This document shows positions 34,565 through 46,138 of a DNA stretch of 64,000 bases, one piece after another. The notes beneath the pieces were generated by a model, which saw only the letters and a program-made list of their open reading frames with translations, was not told the origin of the DNA and did no database searches. This stretch comes from Zizania palustris. Its lineage: Eukaryota; Streptophyta; Magnoliopsida; Poales; Poaceae. The stretch spans positions 64,772,642-64,836,641 of the forward strand of contig JAAALK010000283.1 in NCBI GenBank assembly GCA_019279435.1. The letters run 5' to 3'. The first letter of the stretch is position 1. Every line of letters starts with the position of its first letter. The position numbers were made by a program, and so were the translations under genes.

Positions 34565-35059
34565 TGTTGGCGTAAAAGATTACGCTAACAGGTTTCTATA
34601 GAATAGAAACTAACAAACGAAGTGTTTGCGAAGAGAACTGTTCTAAGCCTCCGAAAGGATAACAACTTAGAATAGTTCGAATATGTGTATTGAATAACTT
34701 GTATTTGGTCCCTATTACAGGGTGAAATGGGGGGTATTTATAGGCCCAAATATTAAGGAAAAGACCTATTTACCCCTCTATTACAACCGTCATAGTGGAA
34801 ACTATTCGGTACCCTTGATAGGGCTAAAATGGTAAAAGACTAATCTAATGATATAAAAGATAAATCTTCCATCTTAGCTGGCAATAAAGATCTTGCAGAA
34901 CCTTAGTTCGAAGAAATACTCCGAACCAATGCCTATCTTCGTACTTCGAGCTCGACTCGGGGTATCTTCGAAGATGGACGTCTAGAAAACTTCGAATCCA
35001 CTATCTGCTGTCATGCTGTTGCGGCAATAACCCCGAAGATGAGATATTTTCCCCCAATA
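34565..35059 (-). repeat. 3' LTR (495 bp) of the Tat element
   Basis: This is the direct repeat of 45490-45984. On the minus strand it begins TATTGGGGG where the other copy begins TGTTGGGGG. The purine-rich GAGGGGCTAC just before it (35060-35069 on plus) is the likely polypurine tract. Confidence 0.92.
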
Positions 35060-35387
35060 GTAGCCCCTCGAATACGCTTCTCCGTTTAACCTGTAATGTT
35101 AGGAGAGCAGTATACGGAAGGAAAAAATAACCAGACATAGGGGTTATTAGATTTCAATTCATCTCCAGAATGTACGAAGATATAAACTCTGAATCAGTCT
35201 TAAGATAATTACTTTTTGAACTATCTTAGAACCAACTCAGGAAGTTCGAAAGTCTTTTAGACTTAGAGGAAATAGCCGTTAGCTTTCTGTTCCTAACGGA
35301 AACTGTAGAAAGCGTTAATTTCGGAGAAAAGTAACGGGCAGGAATGCGAAACGGCATGGACTAACGGTAAGAATGTAAAGTTTAGGC

Positions 35388-35396
35388 TATAAATAG
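35388..35396 (+). promoter_or_regulatory. TATA box of the antisense gene in the Tat element
   Basis: TATAAATAG lies about 120 bp upstream of the ATG at 35516, on the strand opposite gag-pol. Between them there is a C/T-rich leader with no upstream ATG. Position and context fit a plant core promoter. Confidence 0.6.
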
Positions 35397-35515
35397 ATGG
35401 CCTAGAACTTACCCGGTTACCTTTTCACTGCTTTCTCGCAATCAAAAACCTTCTGATCCCTTTGAGTTCTTTGAGCCCTAGCCCCCATATTCCCCAAAGC
35501 AATCCAGCGACCGCA

Positions 35516-38500
35516 ATGGTGAAGACCAAGGGATCTGGAGCTCCGTCGACTTTGGCCCGGCAGCACGCGGCTGCAGCAGCAACGGCTGCAGCGTTGGCGG
35601 CGGCATCTCCAGCATCTGCAGCGACATCCATGGCGGCAGGAGGAAGAAATCCCCAAAACGTCGATGATCAAAGTCTCTGCCCGCCATCAACGAAGTATCT
35701 GGACCAGTCTTTCCAACTGGGATCTTCTACCTGCAAGAGGGAATCACTGGCAATCGCGGTAGAAGGAAAGATCAGTACCAGAGTGATGATTCGCAAGCCC
35801 GGGAAAGAACTCATTCCGTCACCAAGGCCCGGAGAAGTAGTTGTATTCGAAGCCTTCTTTGAAGCCGGCTTGGGCCTCCCAACAGTTGATTTCTTGGCGG
35901 AGGTACTTGACTTGTTTCATGTCACTCTCCCCCAATTATCTCCGAATGCAGTAGCTAGACTGGCTATCTTCGAATGGGCATTGAGAGCCGAAGGCTGCGA
36001 GGGGAGGGCAGAGATCTTCGCTGCACTGCATAGGGCTTCATGCCAGCCTAAAACCTTCGTAGGTCCCGGAGGTGAAAAGGTAGTGGTTGCCTTCGGAAGT
36101 ATTAATTTTAGGCTCCGGGACGAATATGCCCTTCAGTTCCCTGCTAAGGCCATCAATGCAAGATGGTACACTGACTGGGTTATGAGATGGTTCTATGCCG
36201 AAGTTGGGGCGAGTAATCCTCTGGCCGGACCTTTGAAAGAGATTCAATTTCGGAAGGAAGCCTTAGTGCATCCTGGCCAAGGTCAGCTCGAAGCTCGTCT
36301 CAACCTACTTCAGAGGATTAGCCGAAGGTTGAGCATACGAGACTTAGCCGAAGAATTCCTCGGGTTACAAATTTCTCCACTGATGGCCAACTGGCCTATC
36401 GTCTTCGAAGAGGATTCGGAAGGCGGTATTCGAAAAATTACCGTGACTTCGAGCCCTGCAGGTAACTTCGAAGACAACATGTATTATGCATATTCATTCA
36501 AAGAAAAAGCTAACTTGATTTATTTATTTATTTTTTTAGCTTCTTCAGCCCCTGTTACTTCGGAGCAAATCGTAAGGGCTTCGGAGAAGATTTTGGGCGC
36601 TCCAACTCCGACAGAAAAAGAATGGAGAATCAAGCTAGTCGGGAGTTGGGAGAGATTTAATAGAGTATGGGGAATGCTGGAAATCACTCCGCTTCCTTTG
36701 ATGGATTGGGTGCCTTCGGAGAAAGGACCCAAGAAGAGGAAAGCCGAAGCTGGGACTTCGAGCTCCGCAAAGACTCCGGTGAAGAAGGTGGCTCGGAAGC
36801 CAAAAAATCTTGCACCTTCGAATCCTGCACCTTCGAGCTCAAGAGCTTCAGTTTCTGACTCCCAGGAGGAAACAGGGAGATTGCTTGTGCGTCTAATAGA
36901 AGAAGATGAAACTCAAAGGACTGCACAAGCTGAAGTACCTGCGAACGTGCCGGAGTCCCAAGATAATGTTGATCAACCAATGACTTCGGTAGTTCAGGAA
37001 GATGTGTCTCAGGACGAAGTTCCTGTGAATGAGAGTGGGGTTGAAGTTACTATAGCTTCGATCCCCGAAGAAGCAACGAGGACTGCTCAGGACGATGCTC
37101 CTGCAGTCCAAGACTTAACGGCTGATTCGGATGAAGAACTAGCCTTCGATCCACCGAACAGTCCGACGATGACTCCTCTGCAAAACGTCGAAGGTAGACT
37201 TCGAATAATCTTTTCATGTTTATTTTGAGTATTTATACAATGTATAATACTTTTCATTATTTTTTATAGAGTCCACTCCTATGGAAGAAGTCCGACAGGA
37301 AGAAATAATTCCTGGACCTTCGACAACTTCGGAGCCAGCCCAGAGAGTTACTCAAATGGGACCTGGAAGAGGCAAAAGACATATAGAGCCCCTCCCTGCT
37401 GTGAGCTCCGGATCAACTCCGTCTGATTCAACAGACGAGAGCCAATCTTCAGGGGAGGGCCAGTCTCCAGTGGCTCCGAAGACCACAGGACAAAGCTCCG
37501 GTCCTTCGCTGAACGAAGATGACCAACAGGCAATAAGCATGCTCCCCTTGTTGGCTCCTTTCTTAGGGCAAACAACTGGTCTTCGGATTTTGCTCAAACC
37601 TTTGGATCGAGCTAGCCGTGACATTGGGGAGACTAACTTAGTAGCCATTTTGAGCAAGGCGGATAGGACGGAGCTTAATGCCGCCATAGAACGTGCAACC
37701 TATCAGGTACGAAGCATCTGCGAAATATCATAGAATTCATCTACGAATAAATATTTACCTTAGTTTTTTATTTTTGCAACAAACTGTCTTGGCCCGGGCT
37801 GCGAATATATGCAATGACGAAGAGATCGCTCGTCTTCGGGAGGAAAATAGTGTCCTTCAAAGGAATTTTAACATCTCCGAAAGTCGAGTGGCTCAAATGG
37901 ATAATATAATATCAACAGAGCGAAGGGCCAGGCAAAGTTTGGAGGCTGCGAAGAAAGAGCTCGAAGCAGAAAGGATTGTGCTTCGAGCAGAAGTTGAAAA
38001 GCTGCGGGCGGAGCACGCTACTGCGGGGTCCGAGCTCGTCCGACTCCAAGAGGAAGCTAGCCAATTGTTAAACCAAAAGAACATTTTAACCACTGAAAAT
38101 GCCAGGCTTTCTGGGGTTTTGGGTGAAGTCACTTCGACGAAGGATGCGCTGAACGAAGACAAGTTGAAGTCTGAGAAGGTGGCTGCGGAAGTTATGAGTC
38201 AGTTGTTAGATGTCTTGGAGTACTTCGGTACTACTGGGATACTTCCTTCTGACGATAACATCACTCTTCTGCGCCGGTTAAAAAGGATCCAAGGAGTGGC
38301 GAAGCAGATGAAGGCAGCGGGCATTAGATATGGAGAACTCTCCGGACAAGTGTCTGCTGTTGGCCTACTTCGCTACTACGAAGATCTGGGCCGATCAATA
38401 ACTCCGGACGCAGGAGGGGGTCCAATCACCTTCGACGACGAGCGACTTCTAAAACCTTCCGAAGGTGTGGCTGCTGCTTGGCGAGCCTTCCAAACCTCAT

Positions 38501-39175
38501 GGAGAGCCGAAGGTCATTCTGCGATCAAGGCTTGGATCGACGAAGGCCAACGCCAAAAGCAAGTTCGAACCCAAGCTTCGAGCAGTCAGCCTCCTTCGAA
38601 CCCACAGGTTTAGAAATACCTTAGGATTTTTGACCATGTAAAGCTTTATGCTTGTAAACATTTATCAATGAAAATCTTATTTGTCATGTTTTTAGGCTTT
38701 GCCTCTTACGGAAGATATCGAAGTGTTAGAGCTTAACGACGAAGTTCGCTCATTATGGACCACCTTCGATTTTCTAAAAGCTTACAAACGTCCTCGATTT
38801 CTAATTCCTCGAGATGACTCCGGCGTAATTGCGCCCGAAGTAATCAAAGACATACTGTCTTATATTAAAGAGGAAGAAAAAGAGGTTAACGTAAACACTT
38901 CGTCTTCTAAAGACATTATATGGTCTGAAGACGAAGATGAAGCTCAAAATAAAAGGCTTGAAGAACTTGGAAGCTGGGAAAGGAGCCCCGAACGGCTTCG
39001 AACTTGGGCCGAGCTTCAACAAGAACAGAAGGATTTTAGAGCTTCGAAGGGGAGCAAGAGAGTTAAACGCAAAGTTATTAGAACTCCCGGTGCTGGAACT
39101 AGTCGTTCCACCCCTAGCTCTAGAGACCGAAGAGGTCTTCGATTCCTTCTTGGTATAGATACCAATTTTTCATAA
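35516..39175 (+). CDS. Antisense accessory gene of the Tat element (gypsy-type Transposase_28-like), five predicted exons
   Basis: Predicted exons are 35516-36461, 36540-37193, 37270-37706, 37780-38607 and 38696-39175. All phases join into one frame of about 1,114 codons. Donors are CAG|GTAAC, AAG|GTAGA, CAG|GTACG and CAG|GTTTA; acceptors are TTTAG, TATAG and TTTAG. The acceptor before exon 4 reads TTGCAA instead of TTGCAG, so that splice site is probably lost. Exon 1 has an Ala-rich start and the block FEAFFEAGLGLP..FLAEVL..F..TLPQLSPNAVARLA, typical of the plant 'putative gypsy type transposon' domain (PF04195). Exons 2-3 are acidic and Ser/Pro-rich; exon 4 encodes a long coiled coil (37800-38160). 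Start chosen at ATG 35516 (GCAATGG). Antisense extra ORFs are known in Grande and other Tat elements; the function of this one is unknown. Confidence 0.65.
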
Positions 39176-39539
39176 TGTAATCTGTAAACACATTTGTTTG
39201 AATAATGAATACCGATTTAAAATTGTCTCCATAATAACTAGCCCCTCTTTGGTTATAAGCAACTTTGAACTGTATTCAAAGATGGTTATGCGCAAAGAAA
39301 AAACTTCGGAGTACAATTTTTTGGGGGTTCGGAGCCCCTCTGTAATTTGAAGATCTTTTAAAATCTTATAAAATGTCTTGGACTATTTGTAGTCTGAAGA
39401 ATGGCAACTTAGCACCTTTGATTTTTGAAAGAAATCACTTGAGATAACTTTCAAGATACCTTAGTATCTTAGATAATTTGTCACTTTGGACTGTGTTAAC
39501 AGACATTCGAAGCTCATGGCTCAAATTATGTTTTGCTTT

Positions 39540-39840
39540 AGCCACCTTCGGCTCTTTTTTGCGATCTCTGTCGAACCAATGGTTCGGAGTTTGCAATGGT
39601 CTCTTTGGACTCTTTTTACGGATGTCTACCAGCCAATGGCTTGGACTCCGTATATTTTGGCCACCTTCGGCTCTTTTTGCGGAAGTCTACCAGCCAATGG
39701 CTTGGACTTCACAGGTTTTGGCCACCTTCGCACCTTTTTACGGAAGTCTACCAGCCAATGGCTTGGACTCCGTATGATGTGGTTTTGGGCTCTTTTACGG
39801 ATGCCTACAAGCCGGTGGCTTGGACTCCGGATTATGTCAG
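39540..39840. repeat. Tandem repeat array in the 3' untranslated region of the Tat element
   Basis: About four to five copies of a unit of roughly 62-65 bp, with the core TCTACCAGCCAATGGCTTGGACT and TTTTGGCCACCTTCGGCTC, occupy this region; outer copies are diverged. Unit-like frames on both strands are by-products. Variable tandem arrays before the 3' LTR are a recognised feature of Tat/Ogre elements and can seed satellite DNA. The flanking 39176-39540 and 39840-40036 hold no coding sequence I can identify. Confidence 0.85.
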
Positions 39841-40036
39841 CCCCCACGTCGGAAGCTTCGAACTTGCAGGTTCGAAGTCCGAAAATACAACCCAGCTTCA
39901 TGACACTTCCCTCTCGGTCGACCCCGCGGTTCCAGTGCGTCCACTCGGAAGCTGGAAGTCTATGAGGGGAAGGCACTATCAGGATCGTATGCTTTATTAA
40001 TTTAGAAGATGATTACAAGCGAATTACAAGGAGCCC

Positions 40037-43000
40037 TTATGCGAAGTATCGCTTTAGGTGCTCCGCATGCCAAGTATGTGCTAACTCTTCACCTTCTAAA
40101 TTAGCTAACTTAAAAGAGCCAGGGCGTCCTGAACGGACAATTAGGTATGGACCTTCCCATTTATTCCCTAACTTCCCTGGTGCTATAATGCTTCGGAGAA
40201 CAAGATGACCCGGTCTTAGTTCATTGAGCTTAACCTTCGGGTCGAACCAAGCCTTCGTCTGCTGATGATACTTTGATAAATTTGCCACAGCTCGAAGTCT
40301 TGTTTCTTATGATAGATCTAGCGAAGCTTGTCTTTCTTCTTCAATGTCCGGTTCAGTGCTGCGAAATGATCCTCCTTTGAGTTCCGTTGGAGTCATAGCT
40401 TCATCTCCGAATAGTAGTCTGAACGGAGTAAAACCTGTGGACCTTGTTTGCGTAGTCCGAATGGACCACAAAATCTTCGGAAGCTCTTCGGTCCACAGTC
40501 CCTTGGCTAATCCTACTATCCTTCGATTTAGGCCTGACAAAATATTTCCATTGGCTCGCTCTACAGCTCCATTAGACTGAGGATGCCTCACTGCAGCAAA
40601 ACATAACTGAATGCCTAGATCTTCGCAAAACTTCCTGAAGGGTTCTGCGTCGAACTGTGTTCCATTATCAACTGTGAGGTATCTAGGCACTCCGAACTGG
40701 CAAATGATGTTCTTCCAGAAGAATTTCTGTACATTGTTCGAAGTGATAGCTGTTAAGGGTTCTGCTTCCACCCACTTAGAAAAATATTCAATAGCTACCA
40801 CTGCAAACTTCAGATTTCCCTTGGCTACTGGAAAGGGACCAATTAAATCCATACCCCATCTGGCCATAGGCCATACCAGAGCAATGACATGAAGAGCTGT
40901 TGGTGGGCGATGACTCCGTCGACCCATCCACTGGCATCCTTGACAAGTGCGGACTAAGCTCTCCGCATCAGCTGTTATTGTAGGCCAATAAAGCCCCTAG
41001 CGAAGTGTTTTTCCTGCCAAAGCTCTAGGGGCTAAATGGCTACCACAAAGGCCTTCATGAATTTCTCGAAGAATTTCTTGGCCTTCGGCTTGAGATATAC
41101 ATCGGAGTAGAGGGGAACATACTCCGGCCTTGTATAAAATACCGTTGATTATTTGATAATTTCTGGCTCTAAGCTTTAATCTTGACAGCTGTGGCTCTTC
41201 GGGCAAATTTGTTCCTCCCTGTAAAAGTTCCATGATTGAAATTTTCCAATCTTCACTAGGAATGCAAAGAATCTCTGCAGAGGGAATTTGTGGCACCGAA
41301 GGTATATTGAGCTCCTCATAGAAAGCTTCTTCGGGCACATCCACAGCTCCGGCCGCGGCTTTTGCTAAGATGTCCGCTTGCACATTTTCTGCTCTTGGTA
41401 TACTCCGAATGGAAATACCCTTGAAGTGTGCTTCGATTTTACGGATTTCTTCTAAGTACTTTGCAAGCTGTGGATGTCGAACTTGGAAACTTTTATCTAC
41501 GTGCCCTGCTACTATCTAAGAATCTGTCTTTATAATTATTCTTGTAGCCCCTAGAGCACGTGCTTTTCGGAGTCCCAATAAAATCCCTTCATACTCCGCT
41601 ATATTATTGGTAGACTTAAAGTTGAGTCTTGCGGAGTACATTGCTCTTTGCCCTGAAGGTGAAATTAACACTGCTCCAATGCCTGCTCCGGATGCTTGGA
41701 AAGCCCCATCGGAGTAAACAATCCAAACTCCGTCACTTGACTTCTCCGGAACCAAAATTGTAGGTGGAGTCCATTCTGCTACAAAATCTGCTAGGATTTG
41801 CGATTTGATTGCTGTCCTTACCAAGAAAGATATGCCGAAAGGTGCTAGCTCAACTGCCCACTTCCCAATCCTTCCAGTGGAATCCTTGCTTCGAAGCATA
41901 TCTCCTAAAGGATACGAAGTTGGTACAATTACATTGTGTGCCAAAAAATAATGTCTTAATTTCCTCGAAGCCATTATCAGAGCATAAACGAACTTCTCAA
42001 GTTCGGAGTATCTTGTCTTCGCTCCTGATAATGCTTCGGATACAAAATAAACAGGATTTTGGACCAACTTCCCATTGAAATCCACTTCTCTGACAAGGAC
42101 TGCACTGACAGCAGAACCTGTAGCTGCAAGGTAAAGGAGTAGGGTTTCGTCCGCAGTAGGCACCGTGAGTGTAGCAAGATTACTGAGATACTCTTTAATA
42201 TCTTCGAAGCTTTTCTGACACTCCGGTGTCCATGCAAAATCTTCGGACCCTTTTAATGCTTTAAATATAGGCAAGCTTCTCTCCGCAGACCTTGATAAAA
42301 ACCTGCTAAGTGCTGCCAGACGCCCAGTCAGCTTTTGCACTTGCTTTAAATTTTCCGGAGGAGCCATCTTTTGTAGCGCAGTTATTTGAGTAGGGCTAGC
42401 TTCAATTCCCCTGCTTGAAACTAAATACCCTAACAACTTTCCAGCCTTAGCTCCGAAGATACATTTTTCGGGGTTAAGACGGATACCACATGCCCGAAGG
42501 CTATTGAATGTTTCTGCTAAGTCTAGGCTATGCTGGTGCTTTAAAGCACTCTTTATTACAATATCATCCATATAGGCCTCCACATTGCGACCTAGTTGAT
42601 GACCTAGAGCCTTAGCAACTAACCTCGAAAAAGTAGCCCCGGCATTTCTTAAGCCGAAGGGCATTCTTACATAACAGAAGACTCCCGAAGGAGTTACGAA
42701 GCTTGTCTTGATCTCATCTTCGCGCTTCAACCATATTTGATGATAACCAGAATACGCGTCAAGGAAGCTTAATAACTCCGAACCTGCGGTGGAGTCAACC
42801 AATTGATCAATTCGGGGCATGGGGTAGGGGTCACGTGGGCATGCTTTATTCAAGGATGTGAAATCAATGCACATGCGCCACTTCCCGGAAGACTTCTTTC
42901 TGACGAAGACTGGGTTGGCTAACCATTCTGTGTGAGCCACTTCTCTGATAATCCCAGCCTTCAACAATTTCTCAACTTCGTCCTTCGCTAGAGCAGCTCT

Positions 43001-44266
43001 TTCTGCAGACATTTTCCAGAGTCCTTGCCGAACAGGCCGGGCCTTCGGGTTTACAAGTAAACTATGTTCAATGATATCCCGATCGACTCCGGTGATATCT
43101 TCGTCAGACCAAGCGAAGACATCCAAATTCTCTTCTACCACCTTTTCCAAGGAGGTTGCAACTTCTGGAGGTAAATCTTTACCAAATTGAAATGTATACT
43201 CTTTACCATCTTTAACGATGACCTTCGTTGCAATCTCTCCTTCGGGGCTTGGTCTCGGAAAGGACTTCTTCGAAGCTTCGGAGGAGGCTGAAAAAATTTC
43301 TTCATTATCTTGTACACTGTTTACTTTTCTTGGATCAAGAGGGGGACCATGACCATATTCCGCTCTCCGAGCAATAGCTTGATCTCCGAAGACAGTAAGG
43401 ACTCCCGCTTGTGTGGGCATCTTCATGCACAAATAATTGTGATGCGCCACAGCTCCGAACTGGTTTAGCATGCCTCTTCCGAAGATGACGTTGTAAGCAT
43501 ACGGGGCATCTACAACATCGAAGATTACTTCCTCAGTTCGAGCCAACAAACCTTCTCCGAAGGTAACTTCCAGGACTATTTGGCCAAGTGCATCAAGCGG
43601 AGGTCCTGCAAAGCCTTGCAAAGGATGAGCCGCTTGAAGGAGATGTTTCCTGGAGATGCACAATTGATCGAAGGCTTGAACAAAAATGATATCTGCCGAA
43701 CTACCTCCGTCAATCAACACCCTTCGAACTTCAGTGCCCGCAATATCAGCAGTAATAACAAGTGGATTTGCATGCGGGAACTTAATGCCAGCTGCATCCT
43801 CCGCAGAAAAGGATATCGGCACATGAGACCACTCCGGCATTGCGGCTGCAGATGACGAAGTTCCAATATGGCCTACTTCTCTGACATAGTCTCTTCGCTG
43901 TCTCTTCGACATGCTTCCGAGGGTACCTCCTCCGGAAATGGGGAGGACTACTCTTTTCCCTCGATCTTGCCCTTCATCTTGCTTCGGAGGTGGCATAACA
44001 TTGGCCACTGGAGGGTGTCTTGCAGCATCAAAGTTTTCTATCCGCGCCACAACCTGGACCGGCTCCGGGCGCGTTGCAGCTGGAACTCGGTCGGTAGTAC
44101 CTCGACCCGAAGTTCTTTCTAGGTACTCTCCCCTTAGGGTAAGTATAGCCTTGCAAGTATCAGTTGCATGGCTTCGATTTTCTCCATGGATGCAGCAGAA
44201 AAGGGTCTGGCCCTTGCTAGCCGTTTTCCCTGGCGGCCTCCAGCCGCTGGTCTTGTTCCCCGAAGA
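40037..44266 (-). pseudogene. Pol of the Tat element: protease, RT, dual RNase H, integrase
   Basis: One minus-strand frame continues from gag through a knuckle-like CCIHG..RSHATDTC, the protease motif LIDGGSSADI, RT (DAYSGYHQ, MPFGLRNAGATF, YMDDIV), a gypsy RNase H with SGAKTRYSELEK and a second RNase H (YSDGAFQASGAG, NIAEYEGILLGL). Integrase has an HHCC-type finger (HEGLCGSH, CQGCQ), the D-D-E residues (GMDLIGPFP, VDNGTQF, HPQSNGAVERAN) and a C-terminus ending in HAEHLKRYF without chromodomain. The frame is broken only by stops: TAG 41516-41518, TAG 40997-40999 and TAA 40307-40309; I see no frameshift. Catalytic residues of RT and integrase look intact. Confidence 0.92.
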
Positions 44267-45427
44267 CTATGGAGCTCTCTGCGTAAACTTCTGTGTGGGT
44301 GCAATATTCATGACTTCAGAACGAGGGTGTTTTTGTCCTCTTCTCCGATCATGTTGAACTTCGAAGACTGGTTCTAGTGGCTGTGCCGAAGTTTTCACTT
44401 CTACTTTAACTTCTTGCAATATGGACGAAGTGGCAGCAGTTCTTCGGAGCCAACCCTCTTCTGACCTCGCATACTCCTCGAAGTATGACATCAACTGAGA
44501 TACCGAGGAGATGCTTTTCCGATGAAGCTTATCCAGGAGGCCTTGATGAGTGACGCCTTCCTGAGCTGCATCAACTACCGAAGATGCAGACAACCCCCGA
44601 ATTTGCGACTTCGTATGAGCGAAGCGCTTAAAATATTGCCTCAATGTCTCTCCGGGGAGCTGTTTCAACTGGAAGAGGCTTCCTGTTGACATAGGAGGCA
44701 CGAAGGTGCCTTGAAAATTGCTTATAAACTTCTTCTTCAGCTGCGACCATGAATTAATTGATCCTGGCTTCAAGGACCAGAACCACCTTAATGCCACTCC
44801 TTGAAGAGCTAAGGGTAAGCACTTCGCCATGGTGTCTCGAACTCCTCCGCTAGCTTCAATTGCTAGGGCATAAGAACGAACGAACTCTCCGGGATCTTCA
44901 TCTCCGGCATACTTATAGAGCTTCGAAGTTTTGAACTTTGGATCAAAGCAAACTTTCTGCAGCTCAGGATGCAGCGGAGATTCATTATCGAAGGAGGCGT
45001 TCTCCGGGGCTTCGGGATAATCGGGTTCATCGTCTTCGGGCACTTCTGGAATAGTTGGGATGGCTTGATAGCGAAGCCTGTTCGCAGCTTCCTGTCGCCA
45101 CCTTGCTACTTCAGCTTGAAGGTTGGCCATTTGAGTGGCCATATCTCCAAGATTGTCTTCATCTCCTCCGGAAGGATCTTCCGGGTCTTGAGAACTAATA
45201 GGATCAGTTCGAATTGGGATGGAAGGTGGAGGGGGGACTCCAGGTGGTCGAAGTATAGAAGGGGTTGGCGGAGAAGCTTCGTATGTTCGAGGGTTGGAAG
45301 CCCCTTCTGGAGTTTGCGGAGGGAATGTCGAAGGCCCTCCGACTTCAACCGTGTCAAATGGTATCTCTCCGGTGATCCGAGAAGACCTCCGAACGAGATT
45401 GCGGGGTGCGCTCCGCTTAGGAGGCAT
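44267..45427 (-). pseudogene. Gag of the Tat element
   Basis: The ATG at 45427 opens 386 codons. An N-terminal basic, Pro/Ser-rich region is followed by an acidic linker and the retrotransposon-gag domain (YAGDEDPGEFVRSYALAIE, ALRWFWSLKPGSINSWSQL, FKRFAHTKSQ). It ends with TAG at 44267-44269, after which the same frame runs on to the zinc knuckle and protease. The stop could be a mutation, or a genuine gag-pol boundary needing readthrough, but its position before the knuckle favours mutation. Confidence 0.87.
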
Positions 45428-45467
45428 GATGTAAGAAGTTGGTAGAGAACGAAGTTTTTCGGACTAG

Positions 45468-45487
45468 GTTCCCCACGGACGGCGCCA
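45468..45487 (-). other. Primer binding site of the Tat element
   Basis: The minus strand reads TGGCGCCGTCCGTGGGGAAC shortly after the 5' LTR end. The first nine bases are complementary to the 3' end of plant tRNA-Asp; later positions are imperfect, so the primer tRNA is tentative. Confidence 0.65.
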
Positions 45488-45489
45488 AC

Positions 45490-45984
45490 TGTTGGCGTAA
45501 AAGATTACGCTAACAGGTTTCTGTAGAATAGAAACTAACAAACGAAGTGTTTGCGAAGAGAACTGTTCTAAGCCTCCGAAAGGATAACAACTTAGAATAG
45601 TTCGAATATGTGTATTGAATAACTTGTATTCGGTCCCTATTACAGGGTGAAATGGGGGGTATTTATAGGCCCAAATATTAAGGAAAAGACCTATTTACCC
45701 CTCTATTACAACCGTCATAGTGGAAACTATTCGGTACCCTTGATAGGGCTAAAATGGTAAAAGACTAATCTAATGATATAAAAGATAAATCTTCCATCTT
45801 AGCTGGCAATAAAGATATTGCAGAACCTTAGTTCGAAGAAATACTCCGAACCAATGCCTATCTTCGTACTTCGAGCTCGACTCAGTGTATCTTCGAAGAT
45901 GGACGTCTAGAAAACTTCGAATCCACTATCTGCTGTCATGCTGTTGCGGCAATAACCCCGAAGATGAGATATTTTCCCCCAACA
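45490..45984 (-). repeat. 5' LTR (495 bp) of the Tat element
   Basis: This is the direct repeat of 34565-35059 and adjoins the PBS. It contains TATAAATA on the minus strand (45660-45667), the likely promoter for gag-pol. Confidence 0.92.
45660..45667 (-). promoter_or_regulatory. TATA box of the Tat 5' LTR
   Basis: The minus strand reads CCTATAAATACCCC within the LTR, oriented toward gag. The same sequence is in the 3' LTR copy near 34735-34742. Confidence 0.6.
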
Positions 45985-46138
45985 CCCCGTCATCTTCATT
46001 GAGAAGAAGGAGGACAAGGCTAAGCGTATGTGCGTAGATTATCGAGCCTTGAATGAGGTAACCATCAAAAACAAGTACCCATTACCTAGGATCGATGATC
46101 TATTTGATTAGCTGAAAGGAGCCACGATGTTCTCCAAG

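Larger units (their letters stand above)
34565..45984 (-). mobile_element. Tat-lineage Ty3/gypsy retrotransposon, 11,420 bp
   Basis: Two 495-bp LTRs (34565-35059 and 45490-45984) start TGTTGG and end CCAACA, apart from one change (CCAATA) at 35059. CCCCG flanks both sides (34560-34564 and 45985-45989), a perfect 5-bp duplication. gag and pol read on the minus strand. Pol carries protease, RT, RNase H, a second archaeal-type RNase H and then integrase, the dual RNase H layout of the Tat clade. An antisense multi-exon ORF and a tandem array lie between integrase and the 3' LTR. About six differences between the LTRs (1.2%) suggest roughly half a million years if 1.3e-8 substitutions per site per year is assumed. 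Confidence 0.93.

Noticed and set aside
35462..35515. Upstream extension of the antisense gene from 35462
   Set aside because: That frame begins with TTG, not ATG; ATG 35516 has a better initiation context and follows the TATA box at a normal distance.
39478..40000. Overlapping Trp/Leu-rich ORFs on both strands
   Set aside because: They follow the tandem array of the Tat element, whose unit gives similar frames in several registers.
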